Positions 24,239-34,397 of a DNA stretch of 64,000 bases are shown one piece after another. Positions within the stretch are counted from its first letter, which is position 1. Each line of letters begins with the position of its first letter. Both the position numbers and the translations under genes were made by a program. A model generated the notes under the pieces. It searched no databases. It was not told the DNA's origin and was given only the letters and a program-made list of their open reading frames with translations. Origin of the DNA: Chlorophyllum brunneum (taxonomy: Eukaryota > Basidiomycota > Agaricomycetes > Agaricales > Agaricaceae); assembly GCA_963576785.1 (NCBI GenBank), contig OY756146.1, forward strand, positions 248,001 to 312,000. Reading direction: 5' to 3'.

Positions 24239-24730
24239 CGAGATAATAAGCTTCTATCTGATACCTGTAGAAAGGTAATTCGGATAGACAGATATTATTG
24301 ATAAAACAGTTGGTGTTAGAGAGGTAGAGGTCAAAGTCGATTAAATCAATTGAGGTGTTGTACTCAAAGAGATAGGCAATGATGAAGAGGTTGTTCGATT
24401 GAACAAGATACAGAACTAGGTCTGCTACATGGGGTTTATATACATATTGTAACATAGGCGAGTCATACTACATAAAATACTAGGAGAGCATAGATTGTTC
24501 CTTATGACTCCCTTTAACTGCAGCATAGTGCCTGCGGAGTACTGCAGAACATAGTATCTAGTTATTGGTACTATGTAGAATAATCTATCAAGTACTTATG
24601 ACTCTCATTGTATGCAGAGCAACTCATAGGAAGTTACTACAGAATGAAGTTGCTGGAAAGTAACGGATCAGTCTATTATTATCATAATGACTTCATCGTC
24701 TATTTCTAGAATATGTCCGAAACTTCAACA
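24160..24730 (-). repeat. 5' LTR of copia C
   Basis: 571 bp; the outer end reads TATTG instead of TGTTG on plus, the other end is intact CAACA. Contains a 74-codon minus-strand ORF at 24455-24231. Confidence 0.92.
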
Positions 24731-24749
24731 GTCTATCCTTGAACCAGTG

Positions 24750-25814
24750 TCTTATACTTTCTTTTTAGAAACCTGATGCTCTCTTTGGTGGTATCACTAT
24801 GGTATTTGGAGGAGATTTTTGTCAGACTCTTCCAGTTATCATTTATGGGTCAAGACAGGATGTGGTTGGTGCATCTATATGCAGGAGTGACCTTTGGAGA
24901 GAGATTCAGGTCTATCACTTGGTTCAAAACATGAGACTAGAGGGAAGTCCTGAAAGTGAGCAACATACTCAGTGGTTGCTGGGGATTGGAGCTGGAAGAG
25001 GGATGGATAATTTGGAGACTATCAAGGTCCCTCATACTATGTCTGTGGAGGACTCTGATACCTTGATTGCAGGTATCTATCCTGCAATCCACCAAGGCCA
25101 CCAGGATGAGTATTTCCTTGAGAGGACCATTCTTGCTCCCAGAAATGATGAAGTGGATAACCTCAATGCCATTATCCTCAACAAGTTTACTGGTGATCAA
25201 CATATACTCAACAGTATTGACTCTGTTCAACTGGAAGATAATGGCCAATGTTATCCTGCAGAATACCTCCAGTCATTAAATGTCAGTGGTCTGCCACTTG
25301 CCAAGTTAGCTCTTAAGCTTAGCTGTCCAGTCATGGTTCTCCGAAATTTGGACCCAGATAATGGACTTTGTAATGGGACAAGAATGATAGTAGAGCAGGT
25401 GGAGAGAAAGGTGTTGGTGTGTAGAATGATTAGTAGAGAGGCTGGGCATGCAGGAAAGAGGGTAATGATTCCTAGGATTGTGTTGGAGCCTTCATCAGCC
25501 GAGGAGCTAGGAGATATCTATCGAGATGACATATGGAGAACACATGGAATACACTTCCCATTCCTCTCCAACATCGCCAGTTCCCTGTCCAACTTGCCTT
25601 TGCAATGACAATCAACAAGTCTCAAGGGCAGTCAGTGAAGTATGTAGGGATTGATTTGCAGACATCAGTGTTCTCTCATGGACAGCTGTATGTGGTATTC
25701 TCAAGGTGTATATCCAAGAACAGGATCAAGGTGTTGTTGCCTGAGCAGGCTCAGGAGAGTAGAAGAACAATGAATGTGGTGTACAAAGAAGTATTTCGAG
25801 GACTTAACCTATAA
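24750..25814 (+). pseudogene. Helitron-type PIF1 helicase, C-terminal part, frameshifted
   Basis: Reads FGGITMVFGGDFCQTLPV (helicase motif II/III region), then NMRLEGSPESEQH, LAPRNDEVDNLN and LKLSCPVMVLRN. After a frame change near 25555 come [14 protein letters not shown] and LYVVFSR (motifs V and VI). This order is that of PIF1-like helicases carried by Helitrons. The Rep part and the first helicase motif are absent, the left side being copia C. A 59-bp stretch at 25495-25553 is not helicase but matches gypsy integrase and causes the frame change. The single-domain remnant cannot act. Confidence 0.87.
25495..25553 (+). other. Gypsy integrase patch inside the helicase
   Basis: Encodes [17 protein letters not shown], nearly the same as [17 protein letters not shown] in the gypsy integrases at about 48450 and 53490. 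By hand alignment about 51 of 59 bases match the 53.5-kb copy. PIF1 helicases have no such segment between the LEPS and [11 protein letters not shown] motifs. Confidence 0.8.
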
Positions 25815-26244
25815 TATTGGTATACAGAGTAGCTTTTGATTGTTTGTAAAGTATACTAATGGTGAATGATATTGGACTTGAACTTGGAGATACATTGAAC
25901 TTAGAACATAGATTTCCCATTGCATTATCCATGCCAAGGCATGGGTACTTAGACTCGTATACTGAAGAGCTAGTCACATGGAATGCTGCTTAGAAAGTGC
26001 AAATGACAACACATTCAGTGGTGCATCCAATCTTTCTCAGAGGCTTGACCAGTTCAAGTCAGCCTAATCAATGATGTGACCTTTGACCCCTTTGTCACTC
26101 TTTCCAACCGCTTTTATTTTAATGAGAAAAATCATGCACATATAATGTTTAGAATACATTGCTGATCATAATGCGTGTTTAAAGTTCGGGTGCAGCTGAA
26201 GCAAGGACCGCTGGTCCATGTTCAATGCGGATGCTTCACGTATC
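25815..26244. other. Helitron tail or spacer, no gene
   Basis: AT-rich sequence after the helicase stop. The only structure noticed is a perfect 7-bp-stem hairpin at 25929-25944. Nothing else recognisable. Confidence 0.5.
25929..25944. other. Hairpin CCATGCC-AA-GGCATGG, candidate Helitron 3' end
   Basis: Helitrons usually end in a short hairpin a few bases before a CTRR terminus. Here the hairpin is followed by GTACTTAG, which does not fit CTRR, so the assignment is weak. Confidence 0.3.
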
Positions 26245-26902
26245 ATGGACTGCACTCCTACCCCCAGGTCGGTATGTAGTAACTCAGAGCAAGTGTTTGT
26301 GACTCGTTAATGATATTCTGATAGCAGTCTCAAGCTCAAGCCTCTTCTTCGCATACGCAAACTCACCAACGGATCTCGGTCAGTCGAGGGCTTACCCTCC
26401 AAACCCAAGCTGATGACCATGCATTTACTGTTGCAGTTTATCTCGAATGGGAAGCGGGAACGCTTCGATACGTCGTCACTCACACCGTACAAACTCTTGC
26501 CAGAAGGGTAGGCGAAACGCGAGAGCTACTGGTACTACGGCTGGCCGATCAATCATGACATACTCAACGGCCTACTTCCGATCCACTTCAGCGTGAGCGA
26601 ACATCCTCCAGAGAACAGGGGTGCCTTCGGCGCTGGTCTTGACCGTACTCACCTCAGATACCGGAGCGGCTATCATCACCTCCGCGCTGCCTACTGCAAA
26701 GCCGACGAGCAGCCTGCTGTCACTGACCTGAGTTTTGTCCGGAAGGTAAAGGAATAATGATGGTTCTCACCATGAGCGCTACCGCTCCTAAACATCTGTT
26801 CACACAACGGCCCACTGGGAAATAGCTCCAGTACCTGATGGGATACTAGGTGAACCCAGATGGTACGAGGACCATTCTCCGAAGAATGAACTTAAGTGGT
26901 GA
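26245..26902 (+). pseudogene. Decayed paralogue of the 40-kb small gene, introns retained
   Basis: The same exon-intron layout as the minus-strand gene at 39906-40541 can be followed: a short first exon from ATG 26245 ending CCCCCAGGTCG, an intron from 26272 to 26324 very similar to intron 1 of the gene, an Ala/Ser-rich second exon, and a third exon with LPEG-stop then YWYYGWP, LRYRSG and YCKADEQ. TAG replaces the Trp codon after LPEG. A one-base deletion before the MVLTM segment shifts the frame. Retained introns mean DNA-level duplication, not retroposition. Confidence 0.8.
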
Positions 26903-27230
26903 TTTTATGAGCTGTTTGTTCGACTTCAAGACGTGTCTGCCTGTCAGTGGCATAATTAGTGAATCTCATGTCTAGCACTCCTAACTACCTCATATAAGAA
27001 TGCCTCCTTGAGGCCCTCGTAGTCAGACCCAACAAGGCGACATCTGTCTTTGAGAGCAACATCATGTGTGATTGTAATAAAACGCTTCATTCGTGATAAG
27101 AAAGCTTGTCTGGATCTCGTCGTCTGTTCGATACTGAGTTACGGACTCAATGGTGTCGGGCCGAAATCCCGAACAATCCGACGGACCGAAGGGTTGTATG
27201 AAAAAGACAATGAGAATATTTTCTGGACTA
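26903..27230. other. Upstream region of cystathionine gamma-synthase, no gene
   Basis: No convincing ORF or TATA box. It should hold the promoter of the downstream gene. Confidence 0.5.
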
Positions 27231-29280
27231 ATGTCTGTTGCCCTTGGACTTGGTGTTCCTCCTCACACTCCCCACGCAATTTCTGTCTCTCTGCCCACCT
27301 GGCAAGATAATGTTGGGTATGAAGAGGGCGAGAAGCGGGTGGTCGAGAGCATGGTCTCTGGATATCCCCGCTTCTTCATACATCTCTCCATCAGGAAACT
27401 CGCAGACATTTGCCAGCACAAGTATGCTGTTGGGAGCGAGCAGTGCATGCTTTTTCCGACACGCAAGATAGCGGAAGAGTGCAGAGACTTTATCAAGTGT
27501 CGTTCTGTCCAACTCGGCAGTGAGCCTGTTCAATCGAGGCTTGTCCACCTCTTTATATGTCCAGACACCGCCAGCCAACAATCATCTACACCTCCTGTTG
27601 GAAATAATAAGGCAGATCTGCATATCGTACTTTTCCAAAGTGATGCTTCCCGTATTGCCCAAGAGTTTTGGCAACACACCGGCCTTGGTATTTCCTCACG
27701 TCTCGCTGAAAAATGCCTTTCGCTGCTGCCCGATGAAGCCCGTTCTCCGGATCCCATAGGGCCTTCTTCGTCCCCAGCTCCTCGGTTCCAGGCCAGGGCC
27801 GGTCATAACAGACACTACTCCGTCAAAGGATCTAGTGCTTTGAAATCCACGTCGCCAGTTATCCCCCAAGATACTCTCACCACTACTTCCACTCCAATCG
27901 ACCTACTCTGTTCAGATCACGCGGTATATGTTGAAGAACGCTATGGTCGGAATCTCCCTATCACAGCAGCTGCATCCGCAAAGCGAGCTCTCCGCCGCCG
28001 TGTTGCGGGAACGTTGGTAGGAGATAACTGGGTTGACTCAGATTGCGGTGGTGAGCCCTGCGCCGGACAAGAGGGTGTCAAGACTGGTCCGAGTTCGAGA
28101 GGGGTAGCTAATGTCACGGAGGAAGATGTATATCTATTCCCTAGTGGGATGGGGGGCAATTTGGAATGCGCATCGACTTGCGAGGGAGACGAGACCTGGA
28201 GGGAAGAGTGTTTGTTTTGGGTGAGTATCATGGTTTCCCTGGTGCATTTCGTCCTGGTATTCATCCCTTCAGATTCCCGTACACTGACACTCTCAAGATC
28301 CTGCAAAAGTGGGGATCTGGCGCCCACTTTTTCGGAAACGGACTTGACGAAGACATCGACACGCTCGAAGCACTCCTCGTATCCGAATCCAAACTCGATC
28401 CTTCAAAACCGCCCATCCTCGCACTCTTCACCGAGTTTCCCTCGAATCCTTTGCTCAGATCCGCCAATCTCCCAAGACTCAGGGCGCTTGCGGACAAATA
28501 TGATTTTCTGATTGTGATAGATGAAACTATTGGCAATTTTGTCAACGTCGACGTTTTACCATACGCCGATATCGTCGTGAGTAGCTTGACCAAAGTCTTC
28601 AGTGGTGCAAGTAACGTCATGGGTGGAAGGTTTGTTTTTCCTTCCGCTCTTTTTCAATTCGCTAACGCCATACCTACCTCCCCAGCCTTGTGCTTAACCC
28701 GCAAAGCCGATACTACCCCATACTTAAATCACAACTCACTCAAACATTTGAAGACGCCTACTTTGGCGAAGATACAATCTACATGGAACGGAACTCTCGT
28801 GATTTCAAACACCGCATCAAAATCATCGACGACAACACTTCCGCCATCTGCGACTTTCTCCGTTCCCGGTCCACAGCCGGCGGGTCAACTTCTCCACAAA
28901 CGGCCATCAAGAACGTCTATTACCCTAAATACATCACACTAGAGAACTACGACCTCTGTCGTATAAAACCTTCTCCGTCCCTTCCATCCGGCGGGGGTTT
29001 CGGAGGACTGTTCTCTCTCACCTTCACATCCATTCCTGCATCCAAAGCCTTCTTTGATAACTTACCGGTGCACAAGGGTCCGAGCTTGGGTACCAATTTC
29101 ACATTGGCGTGCCCATATACCATTTTGGCTCACTTTGCAGAGTTGGAATGGGCGGAGGAGTTTGGTGTTGAGAGAGGACTTGTAAGGGTGAGTGTTGGGA
29201 TGGAAGAAAGGCAGAAACTACTTGCTGCGTTTGAGGTTGCTGTCAAGGCGGCTGAAAATGAAGTGGTGAAGCATTCGTGA
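27231..29280 (+). CDS. STR2: Cystathionine gamma-synthase (Str2 type), 2 introns, one apparent frameshift
   Basis: PLP enzyme of transsulfuration that makes cystathionine from cysteine and an activated homoserine. Start ATG 27231 (MSVALGLGVPPHTPHAIS). The fungal N-terminal signature PTWQDNVGYEEG and GYPRFFIH follows. Introns 28221-28272 and 28630-28685 (GT-AG) join FPSGMG..CFG to FPYTDTLKILQKWG and then to LVLNPQSRYYP. The PLP-binding lysine is in SLTKVFSG (28592-28594). Coding length is about 646 codons if one base is removed, close to yeast Str2 (about 640). A run of six G at 28151-28156 has one G too many and breaks the frame after FPSGMG; both sides are otherwise fully open. This is either a sequencing error or a young null allele. 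Stop at 29278-29280. Confidence 0.88.
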
Positions 29281-29996
29281 TGAAATATTGTTGCCGGAAA
29301 CGGTTTTTGGGACTATTGTGTTTTATCTTTTGCTGCAATGTGATCCTCCAACAGGGCATGCTATAGTCGTCATTGTATCCAACTACAATTTTCTTTCTGC
29401 TTTTCGGCTTCCGTTTATAGTCTTTTTTTTTCACCTAGTCTCCGCAGCACTTCCTCCAACAGGATGTAAACTTATGGTTATCACGTTTGTGTATTGTATC
29501 CAACTACAACTCTATTCCAGTATCTAGAACGGGTATCTAGGATGGTCATCGCCGTCAAATCTCTTCTTGTGTCCGTCAACGTACGACCTCAACCGTTCAC
29601 GGTGAGCAACTACATCAAGACCTGTCGCAGACTGACCACTGAAATACATAACCAGTGCCTGGCAGCAGGAACACAAGACCGAGAGAGTGCCAAGACAGGG
29701 TGCACATAAATACCAACTTTTAACGAGGCACTAGCTATGCATAACATACCCATAATCGCTCTGTGACTCTACTGATGATGGCATGGAGGAAGGCAGGTAG
29801 TGGTGGACAGAATGAGAACTCAACTAAATGCGGTATAGTATGCCTACCCTCAACACGTCGTATATTCGCGCAGCTTGGTGTTGCTTCAGTCTGGAAAACT
29901 TGACTAATATCGAAGACACATATCCATACAACTTGGTCTACTGATCCTCCGTAGAATAATAGGTGAGCAGGTCACCGTCGAACAACACTTGCTAAA
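29281..29996. other. Intergenic, no gene seen
   Basis: About 700 bp of AT-rich sequence with the imperfect repeat TTGTATCCAACTACAA near 29375 and 29499. Short ORFs lack motifs. Confidence 0.55.
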
Positions 29997-30033
29997 ATGG
30001 ACACCACTGCCCTTAAATTAGATACACCTCTGC

Positions 30034-33000
30034 TTGCCCATCATTCTACCAACGATGAATATCTCAGTCGATGCCGTGAGTTTCTTGGAAAGGATCCTTC
30101 CAGTCCCCGAACACGTCGTGGCCAAGATACACAACCTTTTGGAGGAAGAAGGGGTCTACAAGGATTCGCAATGGGTTGGATTACCATCAACGAAAAAGTC
30201 GAGGTCGAAAATGGAACGCAATGTACCTTCAGTGCCTAGAGATACCCTGCCTCTGTCAACAGGTACCACCTCAACCAGTGCTGGCCTATTACCCGAGGAT
30301 ACCTCTGTACAGGAAGAGTCAGTATACAAAGCTTTTGTTCGGACAGCCAACAAGATTACCGAGTACACTCGGACACTTTGCTTGCAAGGTCGACCTGCAC
30401 GATTGTGCGGCGAGTGGGTTGATGCGCATAATAGGGCATCACCCTCGGATAGTTCGCATTCTAGGATGTCCCTACCTGATGTTGCTTTTACGTCCCTCAC
30501 GAACGCTCAGGAGATGAAGATGTGGCCTCAAATTCCAGAAAACGAAGCTGGTCAATGTGACGATACGACGGAGCAGATGCAGGTAAGTATCCGAAAACGC
30601 AGGATTGATTTCACTCATCACCTTCACATTCAGTCAGACGATGAGAAATGCAGAGACGCTGAAAAGGGGGTGCTTGACAAAGAGGTACGCCTCCTTGACC
30701 CTTATGATGCAGTGCCTTAAGCGACGTGTCATTACCCCCAGTTGTCGCGACTCTGGCTTCGCATTTACGCCGTAGCAGAGCTCAAGTTGGACAAAAAGGC
30801 GGGCTCTCCGGCTCAACTATCTACATACGTCAGTCAAATGTTCAGAGAGCAGCTTGACAGACACTTCGTTCTCGCCCTCTCCCTCCACCTGGACAACATC
30901 CAGGTCCATCTCTTTGACCGGAGCGGAGTGGTCAGCTCCACCGCGATGAACATTCACAAGGTCAGGCTCTAGCTTCCATGTCGACTCGCAGTGGCTCAAC
31001 CCGGTGCTTAGCAACCGCAGGAATTCATCCGCATTATCAGCAGTTTTGGATACCTGCCGCCGACGACACTTGGGTGGGACCCAACGTTTCGCGTTTGGGA
31101 TGGGAAGAACATTGTTCCATCCTATGCTTCCTCGCTCCCAAAATTCGAGGACACTAATGAGATCCCCTGGATCATTGATGGTTTCTGGGAAAATACTGGG
31201 AACAGCACCAGTCCTAGTGAAGATATCCCTCCCATGAGCTGCCGGCAGTATGTCGCGATCCGATCCCTGAATGTCGAGGATAGGAAGAGACCGTGTGGAA
31301 GAGGCACCGTTGTGCTTGAAGTGATTTCATTAGAGGACTGGCGCAAGAAGAACCGAAAGGTATGCCCGAGGAGTTGCGTTGTGGACAACATCTGATTCCA
31401 GTATAGGCGCAGATCTACGTGATGAAGCAAGCGTGGCAACGGCTGCCTAGGATAAATGTCGACGAGGGTACGGTAGAGCTGTCCAACGCCTCGCAAGGCC
31501 GTGACTCGGACAAGCCAACGACACCATCTGCCGAAGTGGAGTCCTTGCACAGAGAAATTCAGTCACACCCTTTCGAAGCATGTGTGCTTAGACATGCTGG
31601 AATGGCGGATCGCTTGCATGATTGTGGATACGTCAGGTCGAACGGGGAGAAGGTGGAGACGTTGAAGTTCATCCGCAAAGAACTGAAGCCGCTGCCCTCC
31701 ACTGTTCCCAGGATTGGATCTGAATCGTCGGATGAATCGAGTGCAGACACCAACCCATGGTCAAATGAAGAACCACCCGAAGACATCGAGCTTCCCAAGA
31801 CGTTGACATCCATCCGCAAAGGGCTCCAACCTTTGCCTCTGAACCCTGGGAAGGCGGCCGCCACTGCTTCCAGGACCGGGTCCCGCGGATCGAGTATTCC
31901 GGGGGCCGATGCGTGGGCGAGGGAGCGACCGATAGAAATAAGCATTCCACAGGCTGACTCCAAAGTCGAGGGCCCCATTTTGGTCTCCAGGACGTTAGCT
32001 CGCACGTTCTTGAAGATGTCGGGTTGGTCAGTCAAATATTTCAAGGACAAGCGGGATTTCCTAGGTTGTCTCAAGGACGCGGTGAAAGGTTTGTATCTAT
32101 TCGACCTGGTGTTTCCTGGAAACTGATTAATCAGATCATGAGCGATTGTACAAGGCTGGCGTAATGCATCGCGACATTAGCATGAACAATATCTTGGTCT
32201 CGGCCAGTGGTGACGGCCATCTGATTGACTTTGACCACAGCAAGATCACTACTCGCACTAAACCGTCGCCATCACGTTCTGGATCGCTCCGACAAGGCAT
32301 GCGTGATCTCTTTTCGAAATATTTGGATCAGAAGATCTTGGAGCTTTCTGAACAGCGGTACGGTGGTGACTATACCTATCTGGCAGCTCTAGATGAGGCC
32401 TGGGGTTTCTGGGGTGGTGGTATGAAAACGACTGCTGATCTTGGATGGATTGACGAGGTCGGCTATTGTTGTCAGTGGAATGGATGATGGCTGACCACTT
32501 CTGATAGCCGTATGCGATCCCGGATTTTGGTGATCGTAAACCGGGGGACGGTTATGTCACGGTGAGCTGTTCAGTCAAGTTGCTTTTGTTCGACAAATCT
32601 CATGCCCCACCTCAGGGCACTCCCCCTTTCATAAGCTGGAAACTGAGGCGGGACGCAGACGCACACACGGCCATCCATGATGTTGAGTCACTCTGGTGGG
32701 TCCTGGTGTACATCACTCTCAAGTACGATGGACCCGGAGGAACAGAGCGGAAATTGTCCAAAGAGCTGCAAGAACTGATGCTCCGCCTATTCTATGACTA
32801 TGACCACTCACTGCGTGCCAAGCAAAGGATCTTCGCCACAGCAAATCAGAACAGGAACCTGGAAGATTTACTGAAGCATATCAGCCCATATTTCGACAGC
32901 CTGAAAGGCCTCATACGAGACTGGCATAAGGTCCTCCGGATTGCGTGGGCCTATCGCGAAGGGTTAGAAAACCCTTACCCACACAGCGTCATCTGCAAGG

Positions 33001-33347
33001 TCCTGGACACAGCTATTGCACAGATTGATATGGCTGAGGAGGCTGCTAAGTGGGGTGATCTCACAAAAGCCGAGGAGACCCGTAGGGAGAGATACCGGAA
33101 GGATGCCGAGAGAGCGATTCACCGACAAATGACAGTCCATGCAGTTTTGGCGCAGAAAACTTCGGAACGAGGTTTAAACAACAAGCTCTCAATTATCTCC
33201 ACTACCACTGCCGCTACCGCCTCTGTTCTGGCCTTGAATTCTGACTGCCCATCTTTGAATGATACACCACCTCGAACCACATCGAAAACTCCACTCCGTT
33301 CTTCTGCAGAGCTTCCCCAGAAGAAAAAGGGTCGTCATTGTTTGTAG
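30034..33347 (+). CDS. FunK1-type fungal protein kinase, copy 1
   Basis: Eight exons: 30034-30582, 30634-30684, 30742-30960, 31012-31359, 31407-32088, 32135-32457, 32508-32561 and 32616-33347. All are in frame with GT-AG introns of 46-57 bp and encode 985 residues. The catalytic loop is HRDISMNN (near 32168); LIDFDHSK stands where other kinases have DFG, as usual in FunK1; GTPPFISWKL and SLWWVLVYI follow. FunK1 kinases are expanded in Agaricomycetes and their substrates are unknown. The N-terminus differs from copy 2: 44 bases are missing between the old ATG (29997, now out of frame) and the shared MNI.VDA motif, so translation probably starts at 30034. It carries a 47-residue tandem duplication (near 31659 and 31800) absent from copy 2. 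Confidence 0.85.
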
Positions 33348-34397
33348 GACATATTTAACATTTTCCTTTTGTTCTACTGTTTTGTCCTGTTCCTGCTGGA
33401 ATCGTCTTCGGCAACCTGCCACGCACCCCGCTTCCCAGGTCGAAACACTAGTCAATTTAGGTCTTAGCACAGTGGTTTGGCTGTTGCACGGTTTCCAAGC
33501 ACTCACCCCGCCCACGGGTTTCGCTGTGAGCACCACCTATCAGTTATGTGTGCTTGTCCGATGAGGACGGTCATATTGTAGAATTGTGCCTGCCCATGGT
33601 TCTCAGCCGTAGCTTCTCCAGCCCAGTCCAGCATATGTCTGAAATGTTGCCGCACTACATTTAAGTAATTGACATATTTACTTGAGTTGTTTCAGCCACG
33701 GATTGATCATCGATGGTGTGGGTCACAGTTGCTCCTGACGGCCTTGCTTGACAAATGTATTTTCATGAGAAAGGATGCAGCCATAATCATCAGGGGGCTG
33801 ATTACTGTGGAATTTGTTGACTCACCTCTCCTTGCTCTCCGGGGCAAACTGGACAAATCGGGAACTTGCATTAACTATATTCAATACTGCATCCAGCCTC
33901 CTCGATGTTATCACTCTCATTATCCAGCAGGCAGTTGGTTCCAGAAGAAGGGTAACACTATATCGTGCATTGATGGTGGTGTGTTCTTCCATTGGAAACA
34001 GGGTCCGCTCGGCTAGCAAGTTCTTCTGCCCCGATGAGATAGAGCATAATCCAATTGTGGTCACCAGTGGGGGCAATCACCGCTGTGGCTCACTACGTGA
34101 CGTACAGTGCTCGCGCTAATCGGTAAGCCATTGTTTCGTGTTTGTTAACAGTATGGAACATGTTTTCTGACATACTCTTTTCTATTACAACCACGTCATC
34201 CTCGCCGGATCACAGATTTGACAACTGTCACACAATCCACCACATGCCCAGGGTTGGGCGCTTGGTTGTCTTCACATTTGCTGTTTATTTTCTTCTGAAC
34301 TTTATCCTACCATCGATAACGCGTCTCTGCATAGACTCCCAGGATATAAATTGGTGAGTCGAGCCTCGTCAAATTGCACGCTAGCACACCCGTTCAC
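33348..34397. other. Intergenic spacer with promoter of FunK1 copy 2
   Basis: About 1 kb between the two kinases. No recognisable gene; open frames near 33670-34120 have no motif. TATA-like TATAAA at 34345-34350 precedes the copy 2 ATG by 48 bases. Confidence 0.55.
34345..34350 (+). promoter_or_regulatory. TATA box of FunK1 copy 2
   Basis: TATAAA, 48 bases before the start codon, leaving room for a short 5' leader. Copy 1 has no obvious equivalent. Confidence 0.45.

Larger units (their letters stand above)
21666..24730 (-). mobile_element. Copia copy C, 5' half only
   Basis: Minus-strand copy with 5' LTR (24160-24730), primer site, gag and the protease-proximal region. Integrase, RT, RNase H and the 3' LTR are absent. 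Its broken end is fused to LINE 2 near 21665, with no LTR at the junction, which suggests a deletion that also removed the LINE 3' half. Its right flank is Helitron helicase sequence, so it probably inserted in that gene. Confidence 0.87.

Noticed and set aside
25921..25960. Helitron 3' terminus with hairpin and CTRR
   Set aside because: The hairpin is good but the following CTTAG does not fit CTRR and no 5' end or target AT was found; kept only as a weak feature.
30000..30060. FunK1 copy 1 as a pseudogene because its original ATG is out of frame
   Set aside because: All eight exons are in frame from the ATG at 30034 to the stop, so the gene may be intact with a new N-terminus.
33669..34119. 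Overlapping ORFs of about 100 codons between the two kinases
   Set aside because: No motif, no consistent splice structure, and overlapping frames on both strands; probably spacer.
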